Shown here: piece after piece, positions 7,201 through 8,864 of the stretch
How the letters are laid out: every line of letters starts with the position of its first letter
How positions within the stretch are numbered: the first letter of the stretch is position 1
From: Actinomycetota bacterium
Lineage (GTDB): Bacteria > Actinomycetota > Actinomycetes > Nanopelagicales > Nanopelagicaceae
NCBI GenBank assembly: GCA_009701945.1
Contig: WLJF01000017.1
Location: 1 to 8,864 of the forward strand
Direction of reading: 5' to 3'
DNA length: 8,864 nt
Position numbers and translations under genes: made by a program
Notes under the pieces: model-generated
Databases searched by the model: none
Told to the model about the DNA's origin: nothing
Seen by the model: only the letters and a program-made list of their open reading frames with translations

Positions 7201-7864
7201 TCAGAAACCAGGAAAAGATAACTTCACACGTAATCTTGTGATTGCTGTTGTTGTTGGCGTAGTTCTCATCATGTTGGTTCCCACACTTCTTTCCAAGCAG
7301 ACCAACACATCTGCGAAAATCCCTGCAAGCGTCTCTGCAGAACGTGGATATGGAATTGTCTTCAATGATGAACTCAAAGGTGTTCCACTGATTGAGATCT
7401 ACGAGGATTTCCAATGCCCGGTCTGTGCTCAATTTGAAAAACTTCAAGGTGACTACATCGAGTCTTTGATCAGCGCTAAGAAGGCAACCGTTGTTTATCA
7501 CACACTTTCATTTCTAGGACCTGAATCAATCAATGCAGCAAATGCAGCAGCTTGTTCTGCAGATGAGGGTAAGTTCCTTGGATATCACCGCGCCCTCTAT
7601 GCAAACCAACCTGCGGAAAACACAGGCGTGTGGTCTAACGATGTTCTAGGAATTCTCGGCCAGGCAGCAGGCATTACATCTAAGTCATTTACTTCATGTG
7701 TGAACAACATGAATTACAAAGGCTGGGTATCTAATGCAGCAGCGGCAGGCGCCAAGGCAAATGTGAATTCAACTCCAACAGTTTTCATCAATGGTAAAGA
7801 AATTGATCGCAAGACTGAGTACTTCAACGCGGATAAATTTAAAGCTGCTGTAGAGCGCGGATAA
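7193..7864 (+). CDS. Membrane-anchored DsbA-family thiol-disulfide oxidoreductase
   Basis: From ATG 7193 the protein has 223 residues: a short basic N-terminus, one membrane helix at about 14-34, a linker, and a thioredoxin-fold domain outside the membrane. The domain begins PLIEIYEDFQCPVCAQF, with the active-site CPVC at Cys75 and Cys78. It ends with STPTVFING, whose Pro195 is the expected cis-proline facing the active site. Two further cysteines, Cys121 and Cys169, may form a structural disulfide. This is the DsbA/thioredoxin_4 arrangement common in Actinobacteria, expected to oxidise or reduce exported proteins. It overlaps the MauE-like gene by 8 bases and sits 2 bases before lgt, suggesting joint production. 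The direction of electron flow cannot be told from sequence. The longer start at 7178 would add only MEIRA. Confidence 0.9.
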   Translation: MANQKPGKDNFTRNLVIAVVVGVVLIMLVPTLLSKQTNTSAKIPASVSAERGYGIVFNDELKGVPLIEIYEDFQCPVCAQFEKLQGDYIESLISAKKATVVYHTLSFLGPESINAANAAACSADEGKFLGYHRALYANQPAENTGVWSNDVLGILGQAAGITSKSFTSCVNNMNYKGWVSNAAAAGAKANVNSTPTVFINGKEIDRKTEYFNADKFKAAVERG

Positions 7865-7866
7865 CG

Positions 7867-8673
7867 ATGCGCCTTTCAATTCCAACTCCGACAACGTCGG
7901 CAGTTGAAATTGGGCCTCTGACTATCCATTTCTATGCACTCTGCATTATTGCTGGGGTGGCTCTAGCAGTATGGCTGGGTAATCATCGCTTTACTAAAGC
8001 CCATGATGGAGTCGATGGCGTTGTTGCCGATGTTGCAATCATCGCTGTTCCTGCCGGTGTAGTTGGTGGTCGTATTTATCATGTGCTCACAACTCCCGAG
8101 AAATACTTCGCAAGCGGCGCAGAATTCAATGAAGTCTTTAAGATATGGAATGGTGGCTTAGGAATTTGGGGCGCGATTGCCTTAGGGACTTTGGGCGCAT
8201 TTCTTTCTTATAGAAGGATTGGTAGAACGAGAGCACTTCCACAATTTTCAGCCTTCGCTGGAGCCCTTGCCCCCGGGCTACTTCTAGCTCAAGCAATCGG
8301 ACGCTGGGGAAATTGGTTTAACGGCGAACTTTTTGGAAGACCTTTAGATGCTCCATGGGCGCTATCTATTCCACTCGAGCTAAGGCCTGTTGGCTATGAA
8401 GAGTTTGTAACATTTCATCCAACTTTTCTCTATGAATCACTATGGTGCATCATAATTGCGTTACTTCTGATCTATGTGACACCCAAATTTTCTGGGGGAG
8501 CGATATTTGCTCTCTATGTAGCAGGCTATAGCGCAGGCCGGTTCTTTATTGAAGGTCTGCGTATCGACCAGGCCCATACATTTGGTGCTCTTCGTCTCAA
8601 TCAATATGTCTCACTCGTACTTGTTGCAGCAGGTGTGCTCGCCTTCACTCGATTTTCACGCAGTAAGAGGTAG
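7867..8673 (+). CDS. lgt: Phosphatidylglycerol-prolipoprotein diacylglyceryl transferase Lgt
   Basis: Lgt moves a diacylglyceryl group from phosphatidylglycerol to the lipobox cysteine of prolipoproteins, the first step of lipoprotein maturation, in the cytoplasmic membrane. The 268 residues are mostly hydrophobic, as expected for about seven membrane helices. The family signature GRWGNWFNGELFGRP is at 145-159; Arg146 and Asn149 match the essential Arg143 and Asn146 of E. coli. GRFFIEGLR supplies Arg225 and Glu229, equivalent to Arg239 and Glu243. The HFYAL segment (His21), IWNGGLGIWG and HPTFLYES are also present. The C-terminus is short; the long charged tail seen in many Streptomyces and mycobacterial Lgt proteins is absent. 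The ATG follows the DsbA-like stop by 2 bases. Close trp-lgt linkage is common in Actinobacteria. Confidence 0.97.
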   Translation: MRLSIPTPTTSAVEIGPLTIHFYALCIIAGVALAVWLGNHRFTKAHDGVDGVVADVAIIAVPAGVVGGRIYHVLTTPEKYFASGAEFNEVFKIWNGGLGIWGAIALGTLGAFLSYRRIGRTRALPQFSAFAGALAPGLLLAQAIGRWGNWFNGELFGRPLDAPWALSIPLELRPVGYEEFVTFHPTFLYESLWCIIIALLLIYVTPKFSGGAIFALYVAGYSAGRFFIEGLRIDQAHTFGALRLNQYVSLVLVAAGVLAFTRFSRSKR

Positions 8674-8676
8674 GCT
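8671..8676 (+). promoter_or_regulatory. Possible -10 element for a leaderless transcript of the last gene
   Basis: TAGGCT fits the loose actinobacterial TAnnnT -10 pattern and ends 6 bases before the ATG at 8683, the spacing expected if transcription starts on the A of the start codon. No convincing -35 element is seen about 17 bases upstream. The overlapping TATAAA at 8676-8681 is too close to the ATG for the same role. This is a weak call, because short AT-rich matches arise by chance. Confidence 0.25.
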
Positions 8677-8682
8677 ATAAAT

Positions 8683-8864
8683 ATGGCTCTGGAAGATGTC
8701 TATCGTCGTAACCTGCATCACCGCACGCATCGTGCTGGCTGGCTGCGCGCTGCCGTCCTTGGAGCAAACGATGGTCTTGTCTCAACAGCAAGTTTGATGA
8801 TTGGCGTCGCTGCTGCTCGCAGTGAGCAAAGTTTTCTCATCACCGCAGGTGCTGCAGGAATCGC
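8683..8864 (+). CDS. VIT1/CCC1-family metal transporter, N-terminal fragment (3' end outside window)
   Basis: The frame opens at ATG 8683, 9 bases after the lgt stop, and stays open to the window edge (60 codons). After a polar start rich in His and Arg it reads RAGWLRAAVLGANDGLVST and continues into a first hydrophobic helix (ASLMIGVAAA). The GANDGLVS segment at the start of the first helix is characteristic of the VIT1/CCC1 family, membrane transporters of ferrous iron and manganese. In yeast and plants they move metal into the vacuole; in bacteria they are usually taken to be iron or manganese exporters. Full members have about 230 residues or more and five helices, so most of the gene is unseen. 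Ribosome-binding candidates are AGAGG at 8666-8670 (12 bases away) or AGG at 8672-8674 (8 bases). A function unrelated to its neighbours is likely. Confidence 0.85.
   Translation, partial: MALEDVYRRNLHHRTHRAGWLRAAVLGANDGLVSTASLMIGVAAARSEQSFLITAGAAGI

Noticed and set aside
6983..7501. 172-codon open frame on the minus strand across the MauE-like and DsbA-like genes
   Set aside because: It lies opposite two well-supported genes with intact motifs, shows no recognisable domain, and has low-complexity shadow composition rich in Asn, Ser and Cys.
8674..8682. Transcription terminator between lgt and the transporter gene
   Set aside because: Only 9 bases lie between the genes, with no inverted repeat, and I see no hairpin with a T-run in the end of lgt.

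Overview
The window reads as a stretch of actinobacterial chromosome. It holds one unbroken run of plus-strand genes in which histidine biosynthesis runs directly into tryptophan biosynthesis and then into an envelope module. Three things point to Actinobacteria: a PriA-type isomerase stands in for separate HisA and TrpF; no trpF lies in the trp cluster; and lgt follows the trpCBA block at short distance. Base composition is moderate rather than GC-rich, and almost no bases lie between genes. That combination suggests a streamlined, lower-GC lineage such as the freshwater Nanopelagicales (acI) group. The lineage guess is an inference from style, not from a marker gene.

Layout: 1-460 is the 3' part of hisH. 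It is followed by priA (457-1182), hisF (1179-1952) and hisI (1967-2311). The trp block is trpE (2308-3798), an unnamed 51-residue single-pass membrane ORF (3795-3950), trpC (3947-4720), trpB (4730-5923) and trpA (5924-6727). The envelope block is a MauE/DoxX-like membrane protein (6724-7200), a membrane-anchored DsbA-like thioredoxin-fold protein (7193-7864) and lgt (7867-8673). The window ends inside the first 60 codons of a VIT1/CCC1-type metal transporter (8683 onward).

The genes are tightly coupled. Six junctions are 4-base ATGA or GTGA overlaps, one pair abuts exactly, one overlaps by 8 bases, and the remaining gaps are 14, 9, 2 and 9 bases. No terminator is visible, and the only candidate internal promoter is a weak one before the last gene. 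HisH and HisF together make imidazole glycerol phosphate synthase, HisI acts earlier in the pathway, and PriA serves both pathways, so histidine and tryptophan synthesis share an enzyme and probably a transcript. trpD, trpG and the other his genes (hisE, hisG, hisB, hisC, hisD) are not in the visible sequence.

The item most worth a second look is the 51-residue ORF wedged between trpE and trpC. It has a strong ribosome binding site and is coupled to both neighbours. It looks like a minimal version (one membrane helix plus cytosolic tail) of the larger Trp-operon-associated membrane protein found at this position in other Actinobacteria. Otherwise the window is mostly ordinary, well-conserved metabolism.
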